From the NCBI GenBank assembly GCA_032162705.1, contig JAVRON010000131.1, positions 1 to 64,000 on the forward strand: a stretch of DNA of 64,000 bases. The letters run 5' to 3'. Below the pieces are notes generated by a model, which was not told the DNA's origin, did not search any database, and saw nothing but the letters and a program-made list of their open reading frames with translations. How positions within the stretch are numbered: position 1 is the stretch's first letter; each line of letters opens with the position of its first letter. The DNA is from QHXN01 sp032162705. Its GTDB lineage: Bacteria > Acidobacteriota > Blastocatellia > Pyrinomonadales > Pyrinomonadaceae. The translations under genes were made by a program, and so were the position numbers. This document shows, piece after piece, positions 37,193-46,070 of the stretch.

Positions 37193-39382
37193 ATGAAACA
37201 GGTTCTCAGAGAAGGATTGAAGGACATCGTGGTCGAAGAGGTGCCCGACCCTGTCGTCGTCGCGCATCATGTGCTGGTGCGCCCGTGCTACTCGCTCATC
37301 AGCAGTGGGACGGAGACGGCGAGCATTCATCAGGAAGGGGTCTTGAAGGAGGTCAGCGAAAACCCTTCGCACCTGCGCAAGGTCTGGGACGTGATGAAGG
37401 CGAACGGCCCCGTCCGCACGCTCTCCGAAGTCAGAGCCAAGTTCAGCGAGTACGCGGTGCTCGGTTATTCGGGCGCGGGCGTGGTGGTCGAGAAGCACCC
37501 GACCGTCGCAGACCTCGAAGTCGGCGACCGCGTGACCTACGGCGGCGAGGGCACTGGGCACGGCGAGACAATTCTGACAGGCCGCAACCTCGTCGCGCAC
37601 ATCCCCGAAGGAGTGGCCTACGAACACGCATGCTTCGCCACGCTCGGCAGCATCGCCTTGAACGCCGTCCGCATCGCGCAGATCGGATTGGGCGACGTGG
37701 TCGCGGTAATCGGCCTTGGACTCGTCGGGCAGTTGATTACACAGCTCGTCAGGCTGCAAGGCGGCGTCGCCGTCGGCATCGACCTGAAGCAAGAGCGTGT
37801 GGAGATGGCGCGCGAGTCGGGCGCGGACGCGGCGGTCTTGGGCGGCGCGGGCGCGCAGGAGGCTGTGGGCGCTTTGACGAACGGGCGCGGGGCGGACTGC
37901 GTGATCGTGGCCGCGGCGGCAAAGTCCGCGGCCCCTTGCAGGCAGGCTTTGGAGTTGTGCCGTGACCGCGGGCGCATCGTCGTCGTCGGCGCGGTCGAGA
38001 TGAGCTTCCCCTGGGAGGCGATGTACCTGAAGGAGATTCAGCTCTTCATGTCGCGCGCATACGGGCCCGGCAGCTACGACCCTGAGTACGAAAAGCATGG
38101 GCGCGATTATCCCGTCTCTTACGTGCGCTGGACTGAGAATCGCAACATGGGCGAGTTCCTGCGCCTCGTCGCCGAAGGGCGAGTCCGTCTGGAACCACTC
38201 ATCACACACCGCTTCCCGCTCGAAGAGGCGGCGAGCGCTTACCAGACGATTCTCGACCCCGCTTCAAACAGTCTCGCGGTGCTGCTGCGTTATCCTTCGG
38301 CAGACATCCCTTCGCCCGCGTCCGACTTCGCGCCGCGACGCAGAGTCGAAACTGCCGCGCACGCGTCGCGCACGTCAGCATCGGCGGCGGCGACGGGGCT
38401 GGGCGTCGCGCTCGTCGGCGCGGGAAACCTCGCGCGCTGGGCGCATCTGCCCGCGCTGAAGAAGACCGCGGGCGCACATCTGCGCGCGGTCTATTCGGCG
38501 AGCGGGGCGCGCGGGAAGACTTACGCGCGAAGGTTCGGCGCGGACTACTGCTCGTCCGATTACGAAGAGGTCTTGCGCGACCCGGAAGTCAACGTCGTGC
38601 TGATCGCAAGCCGCAACCAGTATCACGCGCGTCAGGCGCTCGCGGCACTCGAAGCGGGCAAGCACGTCTTCGTCGAGAAGCCGATGGCGCTCACGGAAGA
38701 GGAATGTCGCGCGCTCGTGCGTGGAGTCGAGGAGACGGGCAGGCATCTGACCGTCGGCTTCAACCGGCGCTTCGCGCCCTACTACCTTGAGCAGAAGAAA
38801 AACTTGAAGCGGCGCACAGGCCCGGCGGTCATCAACTGCCGCGTCAACTCGCCGGGCATCTCCGGCTCTTACTGGATGGCCGACCCGAGCGTAGGCGGCG
38901 CGATTCTCGGCGAGGCGTGCCACTTCGTAGACCTCATGTACTGGCTCCTTGAGTCCGAGCCTACGAATGTTACGGCTTACAGTTTGCCGACGGGGCAGAA
39001 GGAGCCTATCGGCGAGAACAACCTGGTCGCAAGCTTTCAGTTCGCCGACGGCTCCGTTGCCAACCTGACCTATTGCACTGTCGGCAGCAAGACCTCCGGC
39101 GGCGAACGCGTCGAAGTCTTCGCGCAGGGGTTGGGCGTTGCGACGGAAGACTTCAAGCGCCTGACGACGAGCACGAGCCTCCGTCGCACACGCTCAAGCT
39201 GGTGGGGCGAGAAGGGCTACGGCGCACAGTTGGAGAGTTTTGTTGAAAGGCTCCGCGACGGACGTGCGCCCGAAGTCACAGCGCGCGACGGCGCACGCGC
39301 GACCATCGGCTGCCTGCGAATGCTTGAGTCGGCCAGAACTTTGCAGCCCCGCTCAATCGACCTCGACGCGGTGCTCGGCTGA
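37193..39382 (+). CDS. Bi-domain oxidoreductase (zinc-type alcohol dehydrogenase + Gfo/Idh/MocA)
   Basis: The protein has 729 residues. Residues 1 to about 360 are a medium-chain dehydrogenase with GSIALNAVRIAQIGLGDVVAVIGLGLVGQ as the nucleotide-binding strand; the usual structural Cys cluster is not evident. Residues of about 395-729 are a Gfo/Idh/MocA domain with VALVGAGNLARWAHLPAL and the catalytic-region motif EKPMALTEEEC. Proteins with this layout are known from surface-glycan loci, where they are thought to oxidise a nucleotide sugar. A linker rich in Ala and Ser joins the domains. Neighbouring genes (ugd, GT4) support a role in sugar supply. Confidence 0.9.
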   Translation: MKQVLREGLKDIVVEEVPDPVVVAHHVLVRPCYSLISSGTETASIHQEGVLKEVSENPSHLRKVWDVMKANGPVRTLSEVRAKFSEYAVLGYSGAGVVVEKHPTVADLEVGDRVTYGGEGTGHGETILTGRNLVAHIPEGVAYEHACFATLGSIALNAVRIAQIGLGDVVAVIGLGLVGQLITQLVRLQGGVAVGIDLKQERVEMARESGADAAVLGGAGAQEAVGALTNGRGADCVIVAAAAKSAAPCRQALELCRDRGRIVVVGAVEMSFPWEAMYLKEIQLFMSRAYGPGSYDPEYEKHGRDYPVSYVRWTENRNMGEFLRLVAEGRVRLEPLITHRFPLEEAASAYQTILDPASNSLAVLLRYPSADIPSPASDFAPRRRVETAAHASRTSASAAATGLGVALVGAGNLARWAHLPALKKTAGAHLRAVYSASGARGKTYARRFGADYCSSDYEEVLRDPEVNVVLIASRNQYHARQALAALEAGKHVFVEKPMALTEEECRALVRGVEETGRHLTVGFNRRFAPYYLEQKKNLKRRTGPAVINCRVNSPGISGSYWMADPSVGGAILGEACHFVDLMYWLLESEPTNVTAYSLPTGQKEPIGENNLVASFQFADGSVANLTYCTVGSKTSGGERVEVFAQGLGVATEDFKRLTTSTSLRRTRSSWWGEKGYGAQLESFVERLRDGRAPEVTARDGARATIGCLRMLESARTLQPRSIDLDAVLG

Positions 39383-39393
39383 AGATTGCGGCG

Positions 39394-39462
39394 GCATTGA
39401 CCGAGCCTGAGATACAGCATTCGTCAAACCTGACGTTTGGCGTTGGTCGAGCCTGACATGAC
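39394..39462. repeat. 23-bp x 3 minisatellite containing the start of ydcF-like gene
   Basis: Three direct 23-bp copies (39394, 39417, 39440) each start GCATT or GCGTT and contain a CCTGA core. The ATG at 39458 lies in the third copy. Confidence 0.85.
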
Positions 39463-40132
39463 GACTTTGCGAGCGGTCACAGGGAAGAGTTCGCGTGCGG
39501 TCACAGGAACGCGCCTCACAGGACGGCGGGCGTTGCTCGTGGCTGCGGCGCTGTTGTTGATGTGGCCGCCGTTTGCGTGGCTTGCGGCAGGCTGGCTTGT
39601 CTTAAACTCGGAGCCTGCGCGTTCCGACGTTCTGGTCGTGCTGGGCGGCTCGTCCACATACGAAGAGCGCACCGAGTACGCCGCCGAACTCTTCAGAGAA
39701 GGACTCGCGCCGAAGGTCGTCCTGACAGACGACGGCCAGCGCGGCGGCTGGTCGCCGGAAGAGCAGCGCAACCCCTTCTTCGTCGAGCGCGCTGCCGCCG
39801 TGCTTGAGCGCGCGGGCGTGCCCGCCGAGAGAATCGAGACGCTTCAGCCAACGACTTCGAGCACGTACGAAGAGGCACTGTTGCTGCGAGAGTACGCGGC
39901 AGCGCACGACGTTCACGGGCTTCTGGTCGTCACTTCCGGTTATCACTCGCGGCGCGCACGCTGGACGCTCGAACGCGTCTTCCGCGGCAGCCCCGTCAGC
40001 GTAGCACTGACGGCAGTCCCGCCCGGACGGCAGACGCCCGCGCCCGCCTTCTGGTGGCTGAGAGGCGCGGGCTGGCAAATGGTCGCGCTCGAATATTTGA
40101 AGCTGGCCTATTATCGTGTGCGTTACCGTTGA
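39458..40132 (+). CDS. YdcF/DUF218 family protein
   Basis: The protein has 224 residues from ATG 39458. A membrane anchor (ALLVAAALLLMWPPFAWLAAGWLV) is followed by the DUF218 domain with SDVLVVLGGSSTYEERTEYAAELF, ETLQPTTSSTYEEALLLREYA and VVTSGYHSRRARWTLER. Members of this family (SanA, YdcF) act at the cell envelope and have been linked to vancomycin tolerance and to outer-membrane or polysaccharide homeostasis; the enzyme activity is uncertain. The ATG lies in the last unit of a 23-bp repeat. The stop overlaps the next start (TGATG). Confidence 0.85.
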   Translation: MTTLRAVTGKSSRAVTGTRLTGRRALLVAAALLLMWPPFAWLAAGWLVLNSEPARSDVLVVLGGSSTYEERTEYAAELFREGLAPKVVLTDDGQRGGWSPEEQRNPFFVERAAAVLERAGVPAERIETLQPTTSSTYEEALLLREYAAAHDVHGLLVVTSGYHSRRARWTLERVFRGSPVSVALTAVPPGRQTPAPAFWWLRGAGWQMVALEYLKLAYYRVRYR

Positions 40133-41844
40133 TGATGAGAGTCACTCAACCGGGAACTATCGTAATGGAAGATGCTCGCGGCAGAATCATGGAAGGTGCT
40201 CGCGGCAGAATCCGCCCGTCGTTGGTTGTTGTCCTTCTGGCGGCGATTATGGCGGCGGCCTTGATCGGCTACGGCGTCGCGCGCAGGCACGCGGGCGAAG
40301 CGGAGCAGAGCATTCGTCGCGGCTCCGCCGGGTCGAACGGCCAGCGGACAATAACGCTCAAAGCCGGAGACGATCTCCAGCGCGCTCTCGACGCGGCGCG
40401 GCCCGGCGACACGCTGGTGCTTCAGGCGGGCGCGACCTTCGTCGGGCCCCTGACGCTTCCGCTCAAGCGCGGCGACGAGTTCGTCAACGTCGAGTCGTCG
40501 GCGCTCGACAGGCTCCCGCCCGAAGGCCAACGCGTCTCGCCGACAGACGCCGCGCTCATGCCGAAGATCGTCTCGCCGGGACGCGGCGAGGCGGCGCTTC
40601 GCACGGCGGCGGGCGCGCACCACTACCGCTTCATCGGCGTCGAGTTCGCGACGAAGGACGAGGGCGCGCTGGCCTACGAGCTTCTGAAGCTCGGCCAAGA
40701 CGACCGCACGCAGGACTCGCTCGACAAGGTTCCGCATCATCTCGTCTTCGACCGTTGCTACATCCACGCGCTTCCCACGCAGAGCCTCAAGCGCGGCATC
40801 GCACTCAACAGTGCCGAGACTTCCATCATCAACTCTTACGTCGCGGGCTTCAAGGTCGTCGGGCAAGAGGCGCAGGCCATCGCGGGATGGAACGGCCCGG
40901 GCCCTTTCCACATCGTCAACAACTACCTTGAGGCCGCAGGCGAGAATATCCTCTTCGGCGGCGCGACCGCCATCATCCCCGGCCTCGTCCCCACGGACAT
41001 CGAGGTGCGGCGCAACCACTTCGCCAAAGACCCCGCGTGGTACCCGCAGCACCCGTCCTACGCAGGGACGCACTGGTCTGTGAAGAACCTCTTCGAGTTG
41101 AAGAACGCGCGCCGCGTCCGCATCGAGGGCAACCTCTTCGAGTACAACTGGACGGACGCGCAGGCCGGCTACGCGATTCTCTTCACGCCGCGGCCCAACG
41201 ACAGCGGAGCGGCGGCGGTGGTCGAGGACATTCAGTTCACCAACAACGTCGTGCGCCACGTCGCCGCCGTCTTTCACATCGCAGGGCAGGACGACCTTGC
41301 ACAGAATCCGAAGGCGCATCTCGCACGCCGCATCAGTATCACCAATAACCTGTTCGACGAAGTGGACGGCGAACGTTGGGGCGGAGACGGCGCGCTGCTT
41401 AAGATCGGCCAGAGCGCAGACTTCGTCACCGTCGATCACAACACGGTCATCCACACCGGTAACATCACGAAGGCTTATGGCGACCCGAGCCTCAACTTCG
41501 TCTTCACGAACAATCTGCTCGCGCACAACGACTACGGCATCATGGGCGACAGCCAGTCGCCGGGGCTGAAAACCATCGAAGCCTTCTTCCCCGGCGGCGT
41601 TCTGCGCGGCAACGCCATCGCCGGAGCCGAGAGCCGACTTTATCCTCCTGGCAACTTCTTCCCGCCGTCGCTCGACGCGGTGCGATTTGTAAACCGGGCG
41701 GCGGGCGACTACCACTTGCAACCCGCCAGCCCCTACCGTGGCCGTGCGACCGACGGCAAAGATGTCGGGTGCGACTTCGCCGCGCTCGAAGCCGCCGGCC
41801 CGCTTCCCGGCACACGTCCGAGAACCGTTTCACAGCCACGCTAA
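40132..41844 (+). CDS. Parallel beta-helix protein with N-terminal membrane anchor (paralogue A)
   Basis: The protein has about 570 residues. A membrane segment (PSLVVVLLAAIMAAALIGYGV) is followed by a right-handed parallel beta-helix of the pectate-lyase-like fold, with many Asn/Asp-rich turns (ITNNLFDEVDG, VTVDHNTVIHTGN, VFTNNLLAHNDYGIMGDS). It starts LKAGDDLQRALDAARPGDTLVLQAGATF, the pattern of secreted beta-helix enzymes and binding proteins. Starts at 40132/40135 overlap the previous stop; ATG 40165 or 40189 lie in a 24-bp tandem duplication (MEDARGRI/MEGARGRI). It is closely related to the 42701-45553 protein, with one 101-bp block identical in DNA. No lyase catalytic residues could be assigned. 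Confidence 0.85.
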   Translation: MMRVTQPGTIVMEDARGRIMEGARGRIRPSLVVVLLAAIMAAALIGYGVARRHAGEAEQSIRRGSAGSNGQRTITLKAGDDLQRALDAARPGDTLVLQAGATFVGPLTLPLKRGDEFVNVESSALDRLPPEGQRVSPTDAALMPKIVSPGRGEAALRTAAGAHHYRFIGVEFATKDEGALAYELLKLGQDDRTQDSLDKVPHHLVFDRCYIHALPTQSLKRGIALNSAETSIINSYVAGFKVVGQEAQAIAGWNGPGPFHIVNNYLEAAGENILFGGATAIIPGLVPTDIEVRRNHFAKDPAWYPQHPSYAGTHWSVKNLFELKNARRVRIEGNLFEYNWTDAQAGYAILFTPRPNDSGAAAVVEDIQFTNNVVRHVAAVFHIAGQDDLAQNPKAHLARRISITNNLFDEVDGERWGGDGALLKIGQSADFVTVDHNTVIHTGNITKAYGDPSLNFVFTNNLLAHNDYGIMGDSQSPGLKTIEAFFPGGVLRGNAIAGAESRLYPPGNFFPPSLDAVRFVNRAAGDYHLQPASPYRGRATDGKDVGCDFAALEAAGPLPGTRPRTVSQPR

Positions 41845-42030
41845 ACCAACGCACATTCGCCGGGGAGATGGACGAAGAGGGGAGTGGGAGTGTGCCCCTT
41901 TAAGGCTCCTCCAGGTCAATCTGCCTGGGCGGAATGCCGCCTTCTCTTTTTCTGGAAATGCCTCATTTCTCTTCCATTTTTCGGGCGAAAGACTGTTTTG
42001 CGGTCTCCTGCACGGGTCGCAAAAAAGAGG
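41845..42030. other. Upstream intergenic part, nothing recognised
   Basis: These 186 bp between the first beta-helix gene and the promoter at 42031 contain no gene and only weak inverted repeats. Confidence 0.3.
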
Positions 42031-42059
42031 TTGACAACCACAGTTGATTGTTGTTCAAT
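42031..42059 (+). promoter_or_regulatory. Sigma70-type promoter
   Basis: A perfect -35 hexamer TTGACA (42031-42036) is followed by 17 bp and TTCAAT (42054-42059), a 4/6 match to TATAAT. Transcription would start near 42066, just ahead of the riboswitch. Confidence 0.7.
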
Positions 42060-42111
42060 CGATTTGTCGCTGCCGCCGCAAACGGCAACAGGGCAGCATG
42101 ATCTTTCAGGC

Positions 42112-42228
42112 AGATGATTGCACACGATAAGGGCAAACCTGTTGCGAGACAGGGACGCAAAGCCGTGAATCTCTCTCTAGAGTGACGTTTCCGAAAGTCG
42201 CTTGCCGGGAGATTGTCTGGTTGCCGAA
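42112..42228 (+). ncRNA. Cyclic di-GMP-I (GEMM-I) riboswitch
   Basis: The two hallmark blocks are AGGGCAAACC (42130-42139) and GGGACGCAAAGCC (42152-42164). They enclose a 4-bp stem (TGTT/GACA) capped by the GNRA loop GCGA. The 3' part contains GGTTGCCGAAGG (42219-42230), matching the family's GGUUACCGA-like end. Together these match the class I c-di-GMP aptamer. It lies 40-50 bp after the predicted transcription start and about 470 bp before the beta-helix gene, so c-di-GMP probably controls that gene. No clear expression-platform terminator could be assigned. Confidence 0.87.
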
Positions 42229-42700
42229 GGCGATCTGAAGATAGCCAACCCCTGCGTAACTTCGCGGACGCGTCACGTGCTTCCAACCGGGTCACATTAC
42301 TTCACCCGAATCCCCGGCGGGCGCGTCGCTCTTATACGTGAACCATTAGTTACGTCGCGGACGGAATCACATCCACTCGCCCTCCTTCTTTATCCGTGAT
42401 TCCACTGTCTTCTTTCCCTTTACAACTTTCCTCCCGACAACACGGCTCGTCCGACCAACGCCCGAACTCATCTCCGCACACCGAAGCGAAGAGAGGGCGT
42501 GTCCCTTCGTCTCTTCAAATCCCTCCCAGAGAGCAGACCGGCACGACTCTCGACCGGCCATAGCTATCCTTAATGTGCCCTTCGCCGAAGGCACATCGAG
42601 ATCACCGACCAAAGGCACACCACGCGCGAGCGTGGGCCGCAAAGTCAGGAGACTCAGCCGCGGCTGAGTTCGTCCGATTACCGAAGTGAGGTTCCAGTAC
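42229..42700 (+). other. Long untranslated leader after riboswitch
   Basis: These 472 bp have no convincing coding frame. They probably form the 5' leader of the beta-helix gene, and may hold the expression platform. Several short inverted repeats are visible, but none can be singled out. Confidence 0.45.
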
Positions 42701-45553
42701 ATGACCACGCAGACAAGGTTTGGGTTCCATCTCCCCCGTCTCTTTAATCATAAGTTTAAGTCCCTCGTTCTTTTCATCACCCTCTTCATCTTCGCGGGCA
42801 CAGCGCAGACGACTCACGCCGCCACGCTCACGGTCGGCGCGGGCGCGAGTCTGCAACAGGCGCTCGACGCAGCGCAGCCCGGCGACACCCTTCTACTCGA
42901 AGCGGGCGCGACCTTCATCGGCCCCTTCACGCTCCCGAACAAGCAGGGCGACGCGTGGATCACCATCCAGTCGTCCGCGCTCGCCTCTCTGCCCGGCGCA
43001 GGGCAGCGCGTCTCGCCTTCCGACTCAACGTCGATGCCGAAGCTGCTTTCGCCCGGCCTCGGCGAGCCTGCGATCAAGACCGCGTCGGGCGCGCACCACT
43101 ACCGTTTTGTCGGCGTGGAGATTTCGACGACGAACGCCAGCGCCAACGTCTACGATCTAGTCAGGCTCGGAGCCGACGACTCTTCGCAGAGCACTCTGGC
43201 CTCAGTGCCGCACCATCTCGCCTTCGACCGCTGCTACATCCACGCGCTTCCCACGCAGAGCCTCAAGCGCGGCATCGCACTACACAGCGCCGAGACTTCC
43301 ATCATCAACTCTTACGTCTCAAGCTTCAAGGTCGTCGGCCAGGAGGCGCAGGCCATCGGCTCCTGGAACGGCCCGGGCCCCTTCCACATCATCAACAACT
43401 ACCTTGAGGCCGCGGGCGAGGTCATCCTCTTCGGCGGCGCGACCCCGGCCATCACGGGACTCATCCCCACGGACATCGAGGTGCGGCGCAACCACTTCGC
43501 CAAAGACCCCGCGTGGTCTCCGCTGTATCCGGCCTACGCCGGGACACACTGGACTTGTAAGAACCTCTTCGAGCTGAAGAACGCGCGCCGCGCGGTGATT
43601 GACGGGAACCTCTTCGAGTACAACTGGAACGACGCACAGCAGGGCTACGCGATTCTCTTCACGCCGCGGCCCAACGACAGCGGAGCGGCGGCGGTGGTCG
43701 AGGACATTCAGTTCACCAACAACGTCGTGCGCCACGTCGCCGCTGGCATCCACGTCGCGGGCGAGGACTCTTTGTCCTCGACGCCGGATGCGATCATCGG
43801 GCGGCGCATCACCATCTCCAACAATCTCTTCTACGACGTTGACTCGGCGAACTGGGGCGGCGACGGTGCATTCATGAAAGTTGGCGCGGGCGTTCAGTCC
43901 GTGACGGTGGATCACAACACGGTAGATCAGAAGGGCAACATCACGAAAGCGTGGGGAACACCCGTCTCGAACTTCGTCTTTACGAACAACCTGATGCCGC
44001 ACAACGACTACGGCTTCATAGGCGACAGTCAGGGCCCGGGTCTCGGGACGCTGAACACATACTTCCCCGGCTACACGTTCGACCGCAACGTCCTGGCCGG
44101 TGACTGTTCCTACGCTGTTAATCACGACCGCTGGTATCCTGCAAACAACTTCTTCCCCACGCAACTCGACGCGGCCGGCTTCGTGAATCGCGCGGGCGGC
44201 GACTACCGTCTGCTGCCGACCAGCCCCTATGCAACTTCGGCGACCGATGGTAAGGCCGTCGGCTGCGACTTCAACGCGCTCAATGCCGCGATGACAGGCG
44301 TGTCCCCGACACCGACACCGACACCAACGCCCCTGCCCACACCTCTGCCGACGCCTTTGCCGACACCTTTGCCGACACCTTTGCCGACACCTTCGGCAAC
44401 TCCTACACCTGCGCCGACACCGACGCCTGCTCCCACGCCGACGCCCTCGACCGGCGGCAGAACCCAGACGAGAGTCTTGAAGGCAAGGCTGGACGCGCAG
44501 AGCATCAGCAACGACCTCTCGACGACGGTCGCCACCGCAGCGTCCGTGTCATCGGCGGTGACAACGCAGAGCGTCAGCCCCACCGACAGGCTCGCAGCCG
44601 TCGTCCTTGACATACAGCAGGCTTACACCGAGTTCGGTGGCGAGCGCAGCCTCTATCCGGCGGCGTCTCGCATCGAGGTCGCACTCTCTACTGCTCTCAA
44701 CTACGCCGTCGCGGCCAACGCCTTCGCCATGCAGAACCACATGGCAGAGGTGAAGCCGAGTCTTCAGAAGGCCATCGACAATCTGGAGCTGGCCGACGTG
44801 CTGATGGTCTACGGCAATGTCCAGAACCCTGTTGACTACGCACAGTATTTCGTGCGCCAGCACTACGTTGACTTCCTCGGTCGCGAGCCGGACGAGACGG
44901 GGCGTGCTTTCTGGGAGAGCCAGATTGCAAACTGCGGCTCGGACTCGCGCTGCGTCGAAGCAAGGCGCATCAATGTCTCCGCCGCGTACTTCCACTCCAT
45001 CGAGTTCAAGGAGACTGGCTATCTCGTCTACCGTCTCTACCGCGCCTCGTTCGGGCGGACGGTGCTCTTCAATGAGTTCCTCGCCGACACGCAGGAGGTG
45101 GCGAAGGGCGTGATTGTCGGCGAGACGGGCTGGCAGGACAGGCTCGCTGCAAACAAGAAGGCGTTCTATCAAGCTTGGACGCAGCGCCCCGACTTCCGCG
45201 CGCGTTACGACTCATTGACGGCGAGCCAGTTCGTCGATGTCCTCTGCGCCGCAACCGGCGTCGTGGCAAACGGCGCGGAGCGCGACGCACTGGTCGCATC
45301 GCTCCAGGCCGGGGCCCCACGCGCGGACGTTCTGGCGACGCTGGTCGAGAGCAACGAGTTCTCAAGGTTCGAGTTCAACAAGGCGTTTGTGTTGATGCAG
45401 TATTTCGGCTACCTGAGGCGCGACCCGGACGCCGCGGGTTACGGCTACTGGCTCTCGAAGCTCGAACAGTTCGGCGGCGACTACCAGCGCGCCGAGATGG
45501 TCAAGGCGTTCCTCGGATCGACCGAGTACCGTGACCGCTTCATACAGCAGTGA
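42701..45553 (+). CDS. Secreted beta-helix protein with Pro/Thr linker and DUF4214 repeats (paralogue B)
   Basis: The protein has 950 residues. A signal peptide (SLVLFITLFIFAGTAQTTHA, then ATL) leads into a beta-helix domain of about 490 residues paralogous to the previous gene. A Pro/Thr linker of about 50 residues follows (repeats of LPTP and TPTPAP). The C-terminal 300 residues hold two DUF4214-like modules (YVDFLGREPDETGRAFW and YFGYLRRDPDAAGYGYW). DUF4214 occurs in extracellular and surface-layer-associated proteins. It would be an exported, probably surface-exposed, glycan-interacting protein. The riboswitch upstream suggests control by c-di-GMP, as for other matrix components. ATG 42701 has GAGG about 11 bp upstream. 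Confidence 0.88.
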   Translation: MTTQTRFGFHLPRLFNHKFKSLVLFITLFIFAGTAQTTHAATLTVGAGASLQQALDAAQPGDTLLLEAGATFIGPFTLPNKQGDAWITIQSSALASLPGAGQRVSPSDSTSMPKLLSPGLGEPAIKTASGAHHYRFVGVEISTTNASANVYDLVRLGADDSSQSTLASVPHHLAFDRCYIHALPTQSLKRGIALHSAETSIINSYVSSFKVVGQEAQAIGSWNGPGPFHIINNYLEAAGEVILFGGATPAITGLIPTDIEVRRNHFAKDPAWSPLYPAYAGTHWTCKNLFELKNARRAVIDGNLFEYNWNDAQQGYAILFTPRPNDSGAAAVVEDIQFTNNVVRHVAAGIHVAGEDSLSSTPDAIIGRRITISNNLFYDVDSANWGGDGAFMKVGAGVQSVTVDHNTVDQKGNITKAWGTPVSNFVFTNNLMPHNDYGFIGDSQGPGLGTLNTYFPGYTFDRNVLAGDCSYAVNHDRWYPANNFFPTQLDAAGFVNRAGGDYRLLPTSPYATSATDGKAVGCDFNALNAAMTGVSPTPTPTPTPLPTPLPTPLPTPLPTPLPTPSATPTPAPTPTPAPTPTPSTGGRTQTRVLKARLDAQSISNDLSTTVATAASVSSAVTTQSVSPTDRLAAVVLDIQQAYTEFGGERSLYPAASRIEVALSTALNYAVAANAFAMQNHMAEVKPSLQKAIDNLELADVLMVYGNVQNPVDYAQYFVRQHYVDFLGREPDETGRAFWESQIANCGSDSRCVEARRINVSAAYFHSIEFKETGYLVYRLYRASFGRTVLFNEFLADTQEVAKGVIVGETGWQDRLAANKKAFYQAWTQRPDFRARYDSLTASQFVDVLCAATGVVANGAERDALVASLQAGAPRADVLATLVESNEFSRFEFNKAFVLMQYFGYLRRDPDAAGYGYWLSKLEQFGGDYQRAEMVKAFLGSTEYRDRFIQQ

Positions 45554-45573
45554 CCGCCCGGTCACTTCCTATC

Positions 45574-45628
45574 TCTACTTTGTTTCGAGCCAGGGGGGCA
45601 GTTCTACTTTGTTTCGAGCCAGGGGGGT
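45574..45628. repeat. 29-bp tandem duplication
   Basis: There are two copies of a unit beginning TCTACTTTGTTTCGAGCCAG (45574 and 45603), identical over 25 bp, directly after the stop of the beta-helix gene. Confidence 0.9.
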
Positions 45629-45708
45629 TGGTAGTACAGAGACGCGGGCGTTAGCGAACGAGTCAGAACTAACGATGAGCTATGAACACTGCAACGATGA
45701 ACGTGGAA

Positions 45709-45807
45709 GGATGCCGGATGTTAGGTGCTGGGTGCTGGTAAAAGCATAGCCGGTATCAGGGCTGGTGAAAGCAGAGCTGACATCCAGCATCTAACACCCG
45801 GCATCAC
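45709..45807. repeat. Heptamer inverted repeat (GGATGCC-type / CATCCAG-type)
   Basis: The left arm is GGATGCC, GGATGTT, AGGTGCT, GGGTGCT (45709-45736). The right arm is CATCCAG, CATCTAA, CACCCGG, CATCAC (45781-45807). The units are more degenerate than at other sites but keep the 7-bp period. Confidence 0.8.
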
Positions 45808-46070
45808 TCCTCAGTGAATCTTTGCAGCGTTCCGACTTCAGCGTTTTTCCCGACTCGGATGCTAACGCCCGCGTCTTTGGTCTCAGAATGGACGGAAGGG
45901 CAGACGGAAGGGAGGAATGAATTTTGTTGCCCGTCTCGCCCGCCGTGCGGTAATCTGAGATAGAGCAATCGCGCGTCCCCGGCGCGCCGGGGCGTTCGCT
46001 TAAAGCCGCCTAAAGTTTTGGCATCGCGCATAGTGCCCGGCGCGTGTCGGCCTCCGAAGCCTTATCGAAG

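Larger units (their letters stand above)
45554..46070. other. Intergenic region before the exosortase, repeats only
   Basis: No gene is seen in 517 bp. It holds a 29-bp tandem repeat, a heptamer inverted repeat and a 12-bp duplication (GACGGAAGGGCA/GACGGAAGGGAG, 45891-45914). A promoter for the exosortase module is expected here but no strong hexamers are visible. Confidence 0.45.

Noticed and set aside
40123..41721. Antisense open frame of 532 codons opposite the beta-helix gene
   Set aside because: It is low-complexity, Val/Asp/Arg-rich and has no motifs; it mirrors the coding strand. The same applies to long antisense frames at 31147-32535 and 32474-33814.
44305..44450. Pro/Thr repeat DNA considered as a separate repeat element
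   Set aside because: It is in frame and encodes a normal Pro/Thr linker between the beta-helix and DUF4214 domains.
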